From Mytilus californianus (taxonomy: Eukaryota; Mollusca; Bivalvia; Mytilida; Mytilidae): a stretch of DNA of 64,000 nucleotides. A model generated the notes under the pieces. It saw nothing but the letters and a program-made list of their open reading frames with translations, made no database searches and was not told where the DNA came from. Shown one piece after another: positions 44,561-56,234 of this stretch (position 1 is its first letter; each line of letters starts with the position of its first letter). The position numbers and the translations under genes are program-made. The DNA is taken from contig NW_026262668.1 in assembly GCF_021869535.1 (NCBI RefSeq), forward strand, positions 75,909,558 through 75,973,557, read 5' to 3'.

Positions 44561-46007
44561 TTCCACAACTACAGGACATGAGTTTTGTAAAGGACGATCA
44601 TGAACATATAGATTCATATATTTCTATTTTGGAGTTTCTAGGTTATCGTCTTAAATAAGGCAAGTTGAAAGTAGATGTTTATTTTTCCAACTGGAAACTC
44701 ATTAGTACAGTTTACAACTACAATACAAAAAAGAAATGTTTTATGACATTAATTTATGAACGCCTCAGTTCTGAGATATAAATACTATCATGTGAGTGAC
44801 CCTCGTGATGTGTTTTTCCTCGGGTCATATTTGCATGACGTCAAACCACCAGAAATGATTTTTTCTGTCATAATTGTCATAAATAATTAGCAAAAATAAA
44901 CAAAAAATGTGATAATAAATAATGATAAATATACAAACTCGTCAATTTCAGAGAAAAGGAAGGTTAAGCACTTGTCAACATTTGAACGTCCCATAATCAA
45001 TAATCAGGAAACTGGGTTATTCTTGTATCCACCTGGATTATTTCATTTGTTAAAATGTTAATTTAAAAGCATGTTGTATAAAACGAGAATGGTTTTTACC
45101 CTAAACAGTTATTTCATTTAGATATGCTTCAAGTATTTTGTACAATTTAAAAAAAAATCTTTATGATAATGATTATGGTAAGTGCTCATGTCTCTCTGGT
45201 CACTTAATCAATTTGGTTCGTGCCCCTACTAGTCCAGTCTTACTTGTAAAAAAAATTGTTAAGTGCATAAAAGGAAATGTGAAAGTCTGTTGTATACAAC
45301 ATTAACATGGAAATAAATGAATGTATCATTATTTACCTATCGAATCTGACCTGGTGAGCAGTAGCTACTTTCACATACACAAACAATTTCAGGAAGCTAT
45401 GATTTGTTATTTCGACCCAAATTTTAAACTTGCCCATTATATGTAAGAATATATAAGTAATCGGTTAACAGAAAGTTAATGAGTGATGCATCTGAAAATG
45501 CATCATACAGTTGCATGCTCACATAAAACTTGATACCACATTTCAGGTAGCACTGATTTGTAGTTCCTCACGACAAAAATGCGACCAGAATGTTATGGGA
45601 TAGACAGACGGACCGACGTAGATCAGTATATACCCCTTCTTTCTGAGCGGGAGTATAATTAATCGCAAGTTATGAAGAATCCTGTATAACTTCAATTTTA
45701 GGGGGAGGGTATTTGGCAAATGATTCGTAATTATAACCCTGTTACATTTCTATAATTTATATGAAAAAATAGGAAGTTTTAACAGAATTCCCTCGTCCTT
45801 AAAAAGAACTTCATATGTAAACTATTCAACAAAAGCACCGATAAAAGGTAATGAATGTTTCATATATAATGATTCTTTTTTCATCAACATCAAGTTTTCC
45901 GTGTATATGTAAGACGATATCTATTCATTAATCTATCTATCAGTTTCATATGACCATCAGCCATGCCGACCTTACAGTCCCATGCAAAAGCGCAATTATA
46001 GATTTCT
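44561..46007. other. Mostly unassigned DNA with a short dispersed piece
   Basis: At 45,545-45,660 a segment with 'gatagacagacggaccgacg' and 'tataccccttctttctgagc' resembles a common bivalve dispersed repeat. The rest is AT-rich with no gene. Confidence 0.45.
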
Positions 46008-46900
46008 GCAATCTATACTATTAAACGAGAAGACCTAATTTTGTGTGTCGCTTCTCTTCCTTCCCCAATAAATTAATCATCATGCCTCTGTGTCCTATAG
46101 GTACCATGCATAGTCGCATTTGTCATCCATTCTTATGATTATTCAGTTTGGGTTATTTTGGGAGAAAAACGAAGAAAAAGGCGTCCGGATATTGTTTCCG
46201 TCATCAGACCGACTTTTAAGTCATACCCAAGACTTCCGATTTTAAACTTTAAAGAGGGAGTAAAGGGTTATTATCGTGCAACGTGTTTTGCAAGTTTTTA
46301 TTTCACGTGCAGCCGTGAAAAAGGTTCGTTATTCATCGTGTTTCTTGAAATCGATAAAAAGATCAATGTGCAAGAAATTTTTCAATTGTTCGCTCATCGT
46401 GAAATGGCAATTTTATTTCGCGTTCTTCCGTGCAGATACCCCCCTTTACTCCCCTCTTTAAACACAATTTTCAAAATTACGCGGGGACAGGACAATTATT
46501 TTCGCGTTATTCTGCATGTATACTATGTTTATAATCCTAAAATATATAGAGAATCTCTATATAATATAGCAGTGATCGTCGTGGAGAAGAAACTTGGAAA
46601 TGATAGTTAATAGCAAACACACTTTATTTATATTATATGTATGTTCATAGTATACAGAAACGCGAAAATCATGGAATATAACAGAGAGCAAAAAAATAAC
46701 GATCTTTGGAAAAAAGGAAGAGGGCTTTAAATAATTGTCCTGTCTCCATGTGCCTATGACTCAGTTTGATACCTTTTCTGAAATTCTCCAGACATAAAAT
46801 CTTTTACAAAAATTCATCCTACAACAGTTTACATACTTTCAACCAAGCTCTAAATACACGCGATTTCGCGGGTGTGTTCTAGTAACAGTTGAAAGAAGAA
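46008..46900 (+). repeat. Long dispersed repeat with a chance 150-codon frame
   Basis: From 'ctattaaacgagaagaccta' through 'aggcgtccggatattgtttc' and 'cacgtgcagccgtgaaaaag' to 'cgcgatttcgcgggtgtgtt', it reads as a mussel-type non-coding repeat. The 150-codon plus frame (46,158-46,610) has no domain I recognise and lies wholly inside it. An inner inverted repeat, 'ggggacaggacaattattt' (46,483) and 'aaataattgtcctgtctcc' (46,729), encloses about 230 bp. Confidence 0.5.
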
Positions 46901-47269
46901 TAACGAAATAGGTTAAAAGACTAACAAAGAATTGTATGCTCTAATCACTTAAACCAAACCGCACTTGGAATTCAATGCGTATGATGAGCCGGCACACTGT
47001 TGTAGAAGAGAAATTATTAAAAAAAAAAGTTCATTTTACAACATAAGAATAATCATCATACTTAATTTTTGAAGTTCAGTCTTTGAATTCAAAACCACGA
47101 AAAATAGACCGACCCATCAAATAAGTAATTTTAAAAGAGGCATATTTCAAGTGAACATTTCTGGTGGCAGGGGGTTGAACACTACTCACACTTTCTTTAC
47201 TTCTAAAGGGTAATATTATAAGACGAGCACACATACACTTAATCTATTGATTTTATTAATCTAGTCTGA
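46901..47269. other. Unassigned DNA
   Basis: Nothing is recognised. Confidence 0.5.
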
Positions 47270-47510
47270 AAAAAAGAAAAATGACGTACGCATTATTCGT
47301 ACCGTCTGCCAACCCTGCCGTTTTGAGCAGGAGTCTCCCGCGCAAACGAAATACCGGAAATCTCCCGCTTGCCGGTGCGCTCCAACGCGGGAGTATACTA
47401 GAATCTCCCGCTTTCGGATATTTTGACCTGGAATAACCCGCGATCGTAATTCTCTGGCTTTTTCATTACTTTCAATAGAAATAAATAAACAATCGGCGAT
47501 CATTTGAAAA
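47270..47510 (-). repeat. GC-richer island, probable dispersed repeat
   Basis: A local rise in GC with 'tctcccgc' words repeated at about 47,333, 47,360 and 47,404. An 80-codon minus frame (47,261-47,503) covers it but has no domain. A related 'gatctccctctttgaaggtt'-'cagaggttggcaggtatg' piece occurs at 48,768-48,807. I treat it as a repeat rather than a gene, with low certainty. Confidence 0.4.
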
Positions 47511-47724
47511 CTTTGGTCAGTTTTTTTAATGTTCGATATATAAGTAATCGAAATTCAGTTCTGCTATGTCAACTCCAACAAGATAGAGTCTTTTTCTGGA
47601 TCAAGCGGCAGTGTAAAAAAGAAGAAATAGATAACTGCAAATCGAAATGTCAAGCAGATTTGAATGAAAGATTTTCAATTTTTACGACCAAGTTCACTTG
47701 GCAATGAATCTTTTTGCATATCAT

Positions 47725-47779
47725 GTGCAATCAAGGATTTGTATAGTAAGAGGATTACTATACAAATCCTTGGTGCAAT
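47725..47779. repeat. 41-bp perfect hairpin flush-flanked by GTGCAAT direct repeats
   Basis: 47,732-47,772 is a perfect inverted repeat with 18-bp arms (caaggatttgtatagtaa and its complement) and a 5-base loop gagga. GTGCAAT lies immediately before it (47,725-47,731) and immediately after it (47,773-47,779). The layout is the same as at 11,489-11,539 with a different hairpin and different flanks. Confidence 0.88.
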
Positions 47780-48011
47780 CAACTTTTCGATTTCTTCTGG
47801 TGGTCTGTACGATGTTTGAAAGCATCCTTAGTGTGAGACTCACAACAAAATCAAAATATGGAATTTATGAGTTATGAGACTCAGAGGTATTGAAAAAGGC
47901 TAAAAAAAACACCGTGTATAGATTATAACCATGAATTGAAGAAATAAAGTATATTTATAAACTCTGTTTGATGTTTTGTAGATGAATACGTAAACAAGTC
48001 ATATATTTAAC

Positions 48012-48745
48012 TTGAAAATGTCGTTCGTGCAAAATCTCCCCCTCAGTTGTCATAGCATATCAGTTCGAAATGTAGACTCATTATCAAAATTCAAAGTAGA
48101 ATTAAAAAACCACGACATTCGAAATGAGAATCAATCTAAACATTATTTATATGGTCCAAGAAAATTGAATATAATATTAACCCAATTTAGATGTTCGGCA
48201 TCCTTCTTGAATTGTGACTTGTTTAGAGCTAACATTATATCTGATCCAACATGTAAATGTGGTTTGGATATTTGGGACATGCACCATTTTTTCTTTGATT
48301 GTCCTTTCTATCTAAATGAAAGGGCTATTCTTTTTAATGGTCTCAGCTGGCTTCCCGAAGGCTTCGAGTTGGACTTAAAACTATTGGTTTTTGGAAAAGA
48401 AACTCTTTCCTATGATCAAAATGTGCAAATTGTTAAACAAGTATTCAATTTTATAAAGAGATCAAAACGATTCCTCGTAGTCTAGTATCAGCATAGGTAA
48501 AACGCACATCATCATCATTATCATCATCATCCTAATCTCTGTCGTTCTTTCCTCATTCCCTCTCCTTTTTTCAGTATAGTTTAGTAATATTTATGTTGTT
48601 TATATTATATGATGCATGCTCGTGTTCAATTTGTACTGTTATATATATATATATTGTATTGTGGAGAAGACTTTATAAGTATGTTTTACTTGTGTCTGAT
48701 CCTTTTTTGCTTTGAGCAAATAAAATATGTTTAAACTAAAGTTGT
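48012..48745 (+). pseudogene. LINE 3' end, copy B: C-terminal ORF2 with zinc-ribbon-like motif
   Basis: A 157-codon open frame (48,012-48,485) encodes the C-terminal tail of a non-LTR retrotransposon ORF2. It has L-T-Q-F-R-C-S-A-S-F-L-N (about residues 56-67), then C-K-C-G with H-H-F-F-F-D-C, which is a C-x-C-x8-H-x4-C pattern common at the C-terminus of such proteins, then N-E-R-A-I-L-F and the end R-S-K-R-F-L-V-V. A 3' untranslated tail with an ATC microsatellite (about 48,507-48,531) follows and ends 'tttgagcaaataaaatatgt'. No RT or endonuclease is present. It is 5'-truncated but the remaining frame is intact, suggesting it is younger than copy A. Confidence 0.75.
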
Positions 48746-49309
48746 CATAGCTGAGGGGGACTATGAGATCTCCCTCTTTGAAGGTTTCAGAGGTTGGCAG
48801 GTATGGCATTATTCTTCATAATAGGTTACAAACTTCAAGACTTTCGTAAAAGGTAGACATAAAGGGATTACGCACAATTTGTTCTATTCCAATCTTAAAA
48901 CTGGACTCGATCGTTAACGATAGCCATACTATATATAATTATCCCTTTCATTCCTCTTTAAGAGGGAATAATCAACGTAAAACATTTTGTCTTTCTAACC
49001 TATTTCTATATTAAAGAGTGTTGCAACAAGTATAAAGGTCATTGCGTAAACCATTGTTTTAAACAAAAACATAAATAGATACCACAATTAGAATGAGATA
49101 CAACAGGACCAGCAGATAAAGCCACAGACTATGTTTTTAGTTTGATGATTCAAAAAGTGAAATAACGACATTTATTACTTTTCAGGGTTATACAGACTGA
49201 GTAATCACTTTTATGCAGAAAACGATTTCACGTGAAACCTTATAATATATTGTCACAAATGTACTGAAAATTACCTTGATACTTTAGTCTGGGAGAAGAT
49301 GATTTATTT
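48746..49309. other. Unassigned DNA
   Basis: Apart from the small piece at 48,768-48,807 noted with the 47.3 kb island, nothing is recognised. Confidence 0.45.
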
Positions 49310-49620
49310 ATTAGTTGTCACTGAATTGGCTTTGAACTAGCTTGCAGTAACTGCGAGTACTCTTATTTCGGTGTTTTGTGTCTATTGTTTTTATATAAGT
49401 TGTCATTGTGTCTCGTACCGATCTTTTGAGTTTAGCCAATTGCAACTGATTTTTACAGTTTGGTCTTATGTTGTGTTGTAACACCACTCTCCCAGTTTAT
49501 GGGGAGGGTTGAACGCTCACAAACATGTTTAACACCGCCACATTCTTTATGTGCCTGTCCTATGTCAGAAGCCTGTAGTTCAGTTGTTGTCGTTTGTTCA
49601 TGTCTATCATCAGTCAGGAT
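49310..49620 (+). repeat. PLE-2 tail fragment
   Basis: 'attggctttgaactagcttg', 'caactgatttttacagtttg', 'taacaccactctcccagttt', 'acaaacatgtttaacaccgc' and 'cctgtcctatgtcagaagcc' follow the order of 32,455-32,765. It is non-coding. The 84-codon frame here is accidental. Confidence 0.75.
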
Positions 49621-50629
49621 TCTACTTCGTCAAAATTATCTCCCCATTACGCCAGTTCATTTTTACAATCGTGAAAATGGAAGCCATTGTAGGGATGACG
49701 CGCTGCCAATTTAGCTCTTGAAAACCGATAAATTTATCCACATAGCACCATTACGATCCTTATATGCCAGTTGCATTTTAAAAGACAAATGTATCTACTA
49801 GCTAATGAGCATCAGTTAATGTACTTGTCTGCATGCAGTCAACTTAAAACTATTATCTGATCGGTTGTCAGGTGGAATTTTAGAAAATTCATAAACATTT
49901 AAAAACAATTCTAATTAAATATTTCGTAGAAGGGCAGACTAAAAATTTTCAGTGGTCGAAGACTAATTTGCTATTCGAACACACCTACTCTATTTTTGTG
50001 ATTATCAGAAAGGTATTTCGCTTGACCCATATATTGCATTTTTTAGTACTGTGAATTTTTGATGTTATAAAGTCAATCTGTAGCCTTGATATATAAAAAC
50101 GATAGAATTTGAAGCGAGATGATGTTTCAAATACTCTTGTTTTATACGTTTTCAAGACAAAATATTCAACTCAAACACACCCTTACATAAAAAGGTGCAC
50201 TCGATTTTCTCTTTTCGATGCAAATGTTACCCAATTTTTGGGAATATTTTCTTGAGTCACATAATGGAAGGGCAGAAACGAAAATTAAGGAACAAATAGA
50301 TTGATATGTTCTACGTCCGTGATAATTTTTTTTTTAAGAATCGGAGGTTATGCATTTTTTAGATCCAACTGAATAGACACCCATGTCGTCGACTTGATAT
50401 CAAATTGTTCTGCTTAATTATGTAATAGATAAATTGAAAACGTTTGCAAATGGTGTTTTTATGATAAAATACTTCGTAATTTAGTCGAAAACTGTCATTT
50501 TAGTTGTTTCTATTAACTTTTAAAATTTTTGTTACTATAGCAAACATTACAGTAAGCATTTATCGCCTTCTCTAACAAAGAGCTTCGATTTTTTTGTTCT
50601 ATTTCAACTGGGTTTCCGCCTGATCATAT
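49621..50629. other. Unassigned AT-rich DNA
   Basis: Nothing is recognised. Confidence 0.5.
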
Positions 50630-50858
50630 TTGTCGTTCGTGTATTGTTTTGTTATAAATTAGGCCGTTAGTTTTCTCCTTTGAATTGTTTTACATTTTTC
50701 ATGTCGGAGCCTTTTATAGCCGACTATATGGTATGGGATTTTCTCATTGCTGAAGGCTGTACGGTTGCCTACAATTGCTTACATCTACTTCATTTGAACT
50801 TTGATGTATAGTTGTCTCATTGGCAATCAAACCACATCTCCTTATTTTCATATTGATG
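50630..50858 (+). repeat. PLE-2 tail fragment, 3' part with terminus
   Basis: 'attaggccgttagttttctc', 'tttgaattgttttacatttt', 'tctcattgctgaaggctgta', and the terminus 'gtatagttgtctcattggca' then 'aaaccacatctccttattt'. It extends further 3' than the copy at 32.9 kb, which is cut by the telomere-like array. Confidence 0.75.
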
Positions 50859-51479
50859 ATTTATATTGAAAAAATATTGGCGAGACGCGTATTTCAAGCA
50901 CAGAAACGACGGGGATCAATCGTTAAAAATGACGTCTATGAGTAAGAAGAGAAATTTAACAAACAACGCCTAAAAGTGAGAGTGATTCGCATATTGTGAA
51001 TATATTCGTCTCTCTATCAAACAACATCGCGTCTTGAACTATTTAGATCCAGTACCCATCTCATAAGTCTCTCGCAGAGGTTGTCATATCTGCATGTTCT
51101 ATTTTGGACCAAAATTAGTCTTACAAGTGAGGGTTTTTCTATTGCTACCCACTTGTTCATGTACATTTTAATCAAATTGTTTATCTACATACATGTATAC
51201 CATGTATACCATGTGCGTCTATCTCCCGCCTTGCCATGCAGCATCGTCCGTTTGTGGCTTTTGCAGTTAAGTTACATATCCACAAAATTGCCAATTTATC
51301 AAAAGCACTTTTTCATGTTGGGGTGTGCCTAAGAAAGGGTATTACACTTGCAAACTTATATACTTATATAAGTACGTCTGAACAAGTGACGACTCTACAA
51401 CAGATTTTATCCATCGGACCACCAGCAGTGATGGTGATACAAGGCTGAAAATACATTCTGTATATATAATTACTCTAAA
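50859..51479. other. Unassigned DNA
   Basis: Short frames (51,081-51,448) lack motifs. A triple 'catgtatac' repeat at about 51,193-51,212 is the only structure. Confidence 0.45.
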
Positions 51480-51640
51480 TATCAGCACAACAATGTTAAA
51501 TCTGCAAATTTGCGAAAGCAAATTTTTTTTCTTCCCTCGCCGGGATTCGAACTCATGCTATTGGGATATCTTGACAACACCGCCTGCACTGTGTCCAGCG
51601 CTATAGAACAATCGGCCACCTAGACTGAATAAAAAACAAA
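51480..51640 (-). repeat. tRNA-derived SINE, minus strand
   Basis: On the minus strand the head carries a box-A-like 'tggccgattgttctatag' and a box-B-like 'gagttcgaatcccgg', spaced as in a tRNA, followed by a tail with 'aaatttgcttt'. It is not a functional tRNA, since there is no closed acceptor stem that I can draw. An 'aaatttgcgaaagcaaattt' hairpin lies at about 51,505. Confidence 0.65.
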
Positions 51641-51684
51641 CGGTGGCCTAGTGTTACCTTTCCTCGTCAGTAGAATCTAGAGTT

Positions 51685-51740
51685 ACTTGGATGGAGAGTT
51701 GTCTCATTGGCACTCATACCACATCTTCCTATATCTATTG
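51685..51740 (+). repeat. PLE-2 tail terminus fragment
   Basis: 'ggatggagagttgtctcatt', 'ggcactcataccacatcttc' and 'ctatatctatt' are identical in order to 52,687-52,738. Confidence 0.75.
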
Positions 51741-52187
51741 TAACACAGTACATGATATATTAGGCATGAAGATGGAATTGATTGCAGATTAGCTAAATTG
51801 TCTGTCGTAAAGGATCGTAAGATGCAGTCACAGAAATATATATATATAATTATATTGTGTGTGTAGTTCATACTTGTTTAAACTGCTGGTTTTTTTTTCT
51901 TTTCATGTATCCATGATTATTGTTTTTTGTTGTTGTTTAAAATAATGTCTTATATTATAATATGCTTTTTGTGAGCCCAGTTAATGGAAGTAAAACACCT
52001 TCTTCTGTACGTATCTGAATTCAATTCTATACAGTGTTGTCAACAAGAGACCTGTTTTGGATAGATGGACTAAGTCTAGCTCTACTGTAGTGCAACAGTG
52101 ATTATAATTTTCCAATCTCCAAAAATCAGATGTGAACAGTTTCGCGTGCTCATATATGTAAAGTATTATTTTCATTTCCTTGAATTG

Positions 52188-52250
52188 GGTCGATACCGCT
52201 GCTAGTGGGCTGCTAGACCCTGATGGTATCATCAGCTCAAAAACCAGTCC
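52188..52250 (+). repeat. Diverged family-A box
   Basis: 'gggtcgataccgctgctagt' followed by 'tggtatcatcagctc' corresponds to the 'gggtcgatg'-'ctgctggtgga' to 'atcaccagcccag' box of 43.2 kb. Confidence 0.5.
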
Positions 52251-52439
52251 TGATTATAACATACCTTTCTCAAATTTTATGTTGATGAATTCAGAAACTA
52301 TGTAAAAAAAACCTACGGTTCCAACTCCCTTAGACAAATTTGATTCAATGTGAATTTAGCTATTCCTTTTAGTATCCTTTGGTTCATATAGCTCCTCAAG
52401 TATCAAAAGTATTCATACATCTATTGTATCAATGTTTAA

Positions 52440-52506
52440 TGGTTTGAGCGTTCTTAATGAAGGTAAATTTAAAAATGTGCTTCGGACGCTCCAAATAAAT
52501 AAAAAT
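52440..52506 (+). repeat. Short dispersed fragment
   Basis: 'gagcgttcttaatgaaggta' and 'atgtgcttcggacgc' resemble 9,285-9,340, and a further piece at 52,812-52,855. Non-coding. Confidence 0.5.
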
Positions 52507-52604
52507 GCAATTTAACATACCTTTCTAAAATTCTCTGTTAATAAATTTGGTTCCAAGGCATTCCGGCAAAGTTGATCCTTTGTGGATTTTGGGGTCCTTT
52601 ATAG

Positions 52605-52740
52605 CTTCCTGTTCGGTGTGAGCCAAAGCTCCGTTTTGAAAGCGGTACTTTGGCCTATAATGGTTTACTTTTACAAATTGTGACTTGGATGGAGAGTTGT
52701 CTCATTGGCACTCATACCACATCTTCTTATATCTATTGGC
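52605..52740 (+). repeat. PLE-2 tail fragment with terminus
   Basis: 'agcttcctgttcggtgtgag', 'ccaaagctccgttttgaaag' and the terminus 'gagagttgtctcattggcac' match the reverse complement of 23,213-23,345 closely. It is non-coding; the short frames here are accidental. Confidence 0.75.
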
Positions 52741-54595
52741 TATTCTTTTTATTTCCCGTATGGTCGTATACAATGTATACATCCGTAGTGGCTTCCAATT
52801 TCTTGGTTTTAACCTTTCTGATGAAGGTAAATCGAGAAATTGCTTTGGACACGCCAAATTTAGAAAGTGTTATTTTCATTTCTAAAATACATTGAAAATG
52901 ACCCACAATGATACTCGTCAATATTACATGCTTTAAAGATAGTTGACTACATGTGGTGTTCCCTGATGGTATAATAACTAACAAATTTCTCAGATGAATG
53001 GTTATTTCACGAAAGGTAATTACTATATCATTATATATGGACCAAACAAAAGCTTAGTCCATATGGTTTTGGAGAGGTTAACACAAAACGGTCAGTAAAC
53101 TGCAATTTGGCCCGGTGACATGAATTATGTGTTGTTTTAAAATGAACTGCTATATATTCAAACAATGAGCAGACTTTTGTCTTTACTGTAAAAACAATCT
53201 GGCTATTTTTTAGTTAGGTTACTGTATCATTTATCCACTAGTAATTGAAAAAATGAACTCCGTTAGGAATTTTGGCAATACTTTTTGTTTATCTTTTCGG
53301 CATCCTTATAGGTTCGTTTTGATTATCATGGATGTTTTAACTATTGGGTATTTTAAGGCTTTGTCGGGACTATCATAACAAGTAACCATGAACGGATAAT
53401 TGACTGTACAAAACATACAGAACGCTCATATATGACTCTCCCCAATATCTTAAAATTGAATTTGTCTTTCAAATCTTGCTTACAATTTCTTCTCTATGTG
53501 AAAGGATTTCATTATGTTTTTCACTTGTTAACCCATGTTTGAAATATGCAAGTCAAACGTTGTTAATTTCTCTGTGAACCTTGCTGATAAGATTAGCTTG
53601 ACAAATGCAAAAATATTTATTCTCTTGTCTTAATTTTTTTGCTAAGTAAATAATTATTTAGCCAGTATACAAATACTCGACTGTATGTAGAGCAAACGAA
53701 ATATTTTATTATAACACGCTTTATCCTTTATGTATATTTTTGCTTTTATTGTCTCGTGTTTTATTTTTTTTCAATTTATTGATCGTGATAGTCTTTTAGT
53801 CTTTTAGTCTTTTTTATGGGATGTGTATAATAATTGTCCGACAGGATTTTTGTGTTTTCTTTATAACACAAGCGCTTCGGATTCATTCTCGTCAAACTTT
53901 TCTGTTCTCGTCTAAACTTTTTGTCCTCGTCTAAACTTTCATCCCCGCAACAGTAAGACACTGTATTGGTGTCTTAAGAAGGATAACCCATATATTTATT
54001 CAGTAAATTCGTTATATCTTTGTTTATTTAAAACAAGGGCTGCTGTTCTGTTTGAGTCTTTTCTTTTATCCTCAAATATTTTCTCATTTAAACAACAAGG
54101 GAGATGATTATACTGTAGACCATTGTTGATTGAAACCGGTGCCTATGAGAATATGTGATAAAAAGAACTTCGAATACAATAAATTCAGCACGATGTCTCC
54201 AATTTTGATTACTACATTAAAAAGATGACACTGCCGATTGACTATAAGTCTACGTGTGTACTATCCACCCAAGTCATCGCTTGGTTTTAAATATTCTCAT
54301 GTCACATTTTGATAGAATTCCTTCAGGTTTTTAAAATTTCATTGTTTCACTAGAAATAAGGTTGCAACTTTATCAGTCAAAATTCACATCGAATTGTTTT
54401 GGACGTTCTCAGTTTTTTTTTTTTTTGCTGCATTATTTAAGAATCATCTGTCTGTGTACACTACCTGTGGTCGAATTTTAATTAAACATAAGTTTATAAA
54501 AACCACTCTGCTTTCAAGTTATAAAATGTAATTTGTGTATCCATTACGTAACATAAAACTCTCTTTTCAAAATTTAAAAGTTTAAAATCGAGATA
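52741..54595. other. Unassigned AT-rich DNA
   Basis: No gene is seen. Small notes: 'tcttttagtc' in tandem at about 53,793-53,812 and two 'ctcgtctaaactttt'-like units at about 53,908-53,940. A minus 61-codon frame there has no domain. Confidence 0.5.
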
Positions 54596-54599
54596 GATC

Positions 54600-55720
54600 A
54601 AAAATATAAACCGTTGAAAATTAACATTAAGAAAGCTACTGGTGTCGATTGCATACCGGCAAAGGTAGTGAAATATTGTAAACCTATAATTGTGCCACAT
54701 TTAACAACTTTAATAAATTTATTTATAATAACTTTTGTATTCCCTGACAGACTTAAGCAGGCCCAAGTAACACCACTGCACAAGAAAAACAACCAACTTG
54801 ACAAAGCAAATTATACGCATGCCAGTGCTTTACACGTACCTATTTTTTTCGAAAATTTATGGAAAGGTGTTTGAAGTACAACTTTGCGATTTTTTAAAAA
54901 CTTCTATTTCATCCGACCTTTCATAAGAATTTGACTGCCTACCACATGTAACTTTGCTCGATAAATTATCAGAGTACACTATTCGTTCAATTCTATTTCT
55001 CCAATCGTATTTGTCAAACAGGAGACAGCAAATTAAATTAAATAGTATTCTTGGCAGTTTGGCTGATATTCATAAGGTTCTCCAGGGTACTAACCTGGGC
55101 CCCCTACTTTCAATGTTTTTTATCATTTGTATTTATAAAAAGGGTACCCTGTATAATTATGAAGACGGCAATACTTTCTCTCACTGTTTTCCAAATTATA
55201 ATGTTTTAATGTCGATATCTAAACTTATTAAATGGTTCAAAATAAATAAAATGCAGTCAAACCCTCGCAAATTTCGGGTTTTAGCATTTGGGAAAATGAT
55301 ATAGAAGATCATATACTAGTAACAAAAAGATTGCTGATCTTTCTTGTGAATCAAATGTAAAGCGTCTTGGCATTGGCATGGTATGAATATGCAGGACGCC
55401 TTCTCAACAACTAAATAATTTTAAACGTTTAGAAACTTATTTGAACAAACTAAATTAGCTAAATATATTCCATACATTTATTTTGAACAATTTTAATTTC
55501 TGCCTTTACCATGGGTATTTTTGACAAAGAAAGGTTCGAAAAAATTGATAAAATGTAAGAAAAAGCTCTAAGGTTTGTGTATAAAGACCATCAGTTAAGT
55601 TCATACCATTGTTATAGAAACAATCTCCTTGTTCATACCAACAGTTGCTTGAAAAGACTAAGGTGCCTTCACTGCATATTAAAAGCCATCTTGAACTTCC
55701 AATAAGGTGAAAGCTTTTTG
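54600..55720 (+). pseudogene. Jockey/CR1-type LINE reverse transcriptase fragment
   Basis: A broken ORF2 segment in at least three frames. First frame (54,614-54,874): K-K-A-T-G-V-D-C-I-P-A-K, P-H-L-T-T-L-I-N-L, F-P-D-R-L-K-Q-A-Q-V-T-P-L, and L-D-K-A-N-Y. These are RT fingers and palm blocks. Second frame (54,954-55,304): S-Y-L-S-N-R-R-Q, L-Q-G-T-N-L-G-P-L-L-S, then the catalytic block, which reads N-Y-E-D-G-N-T-F-S (Y-E-D-G at 55,158-55,169), so the usual second Asp is lost. Thumb remnants continue to about 55,700. There is no endonuclease upstream. It is dead and 5'-truncated. It may belong to the same broad LINE group as the 36.6 and 48.0 kb ends, but no overlap lets me test this. Confidence 0.8.
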
Positions 55721-56234
55721 CTCCGCGTTGAATGCAGCGCCTTCGAGAGATATAACAGTAGTGAAACCACTGTCCTTAAAAAATGTTTTGCTTTGAGAAT
55801 TGTCGATCATGTATTTTTCACTCTATCCCTTCTCTTTCTATTAATTGTTGGATTTCTTACATAATCATTTAATCATGAAAATGATAGAATTTTTAAGTCG
55901 CTTACCTTGGAAATGAGGTCAAGGACAACTGAAATATGCCCAGACAAGACTGAGTAAAATTTGGATTGTCTAGTCTTCTACCTCCTGAAAACTACTAGCA
56001 ACTTGCATATTATCATCGCCAGAATTAAACGGTATACCTATCTGGCCTCCATATCTCATGCTAATGCAAAATCAATGGCAATTGTTCACATTGGATATGC
56101 GACGGCTAAAATAACACTGGCATACCTATACAAACGTATTTTTGAACGATTGTTTTAGTGTATTTTAATTATTATCATCAGTTGTTTAATTTACATGTGA
56201 TGGAGTGCTTGATTTTATTAACAGTCTTTTCTTC
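55721..56234. other. Unassigned DNA
   Basis: Nothing is recognised. A 65-codon frame at 55,961-56,158 has no motif. Confidence 0.5.

Noticed and set aside
47261-47503. 80-codon minus-strand gene in the GC-richer island
   Set aside because: Repeated words and a related piece at 48.77 kb suggest a dispersed repeat; no domain is visible.
51540-51640. tRNA gene
   Set aside because: A and B boxes are present but the acceptor stem does not close and a repeat body follows, so it is a SINE head.
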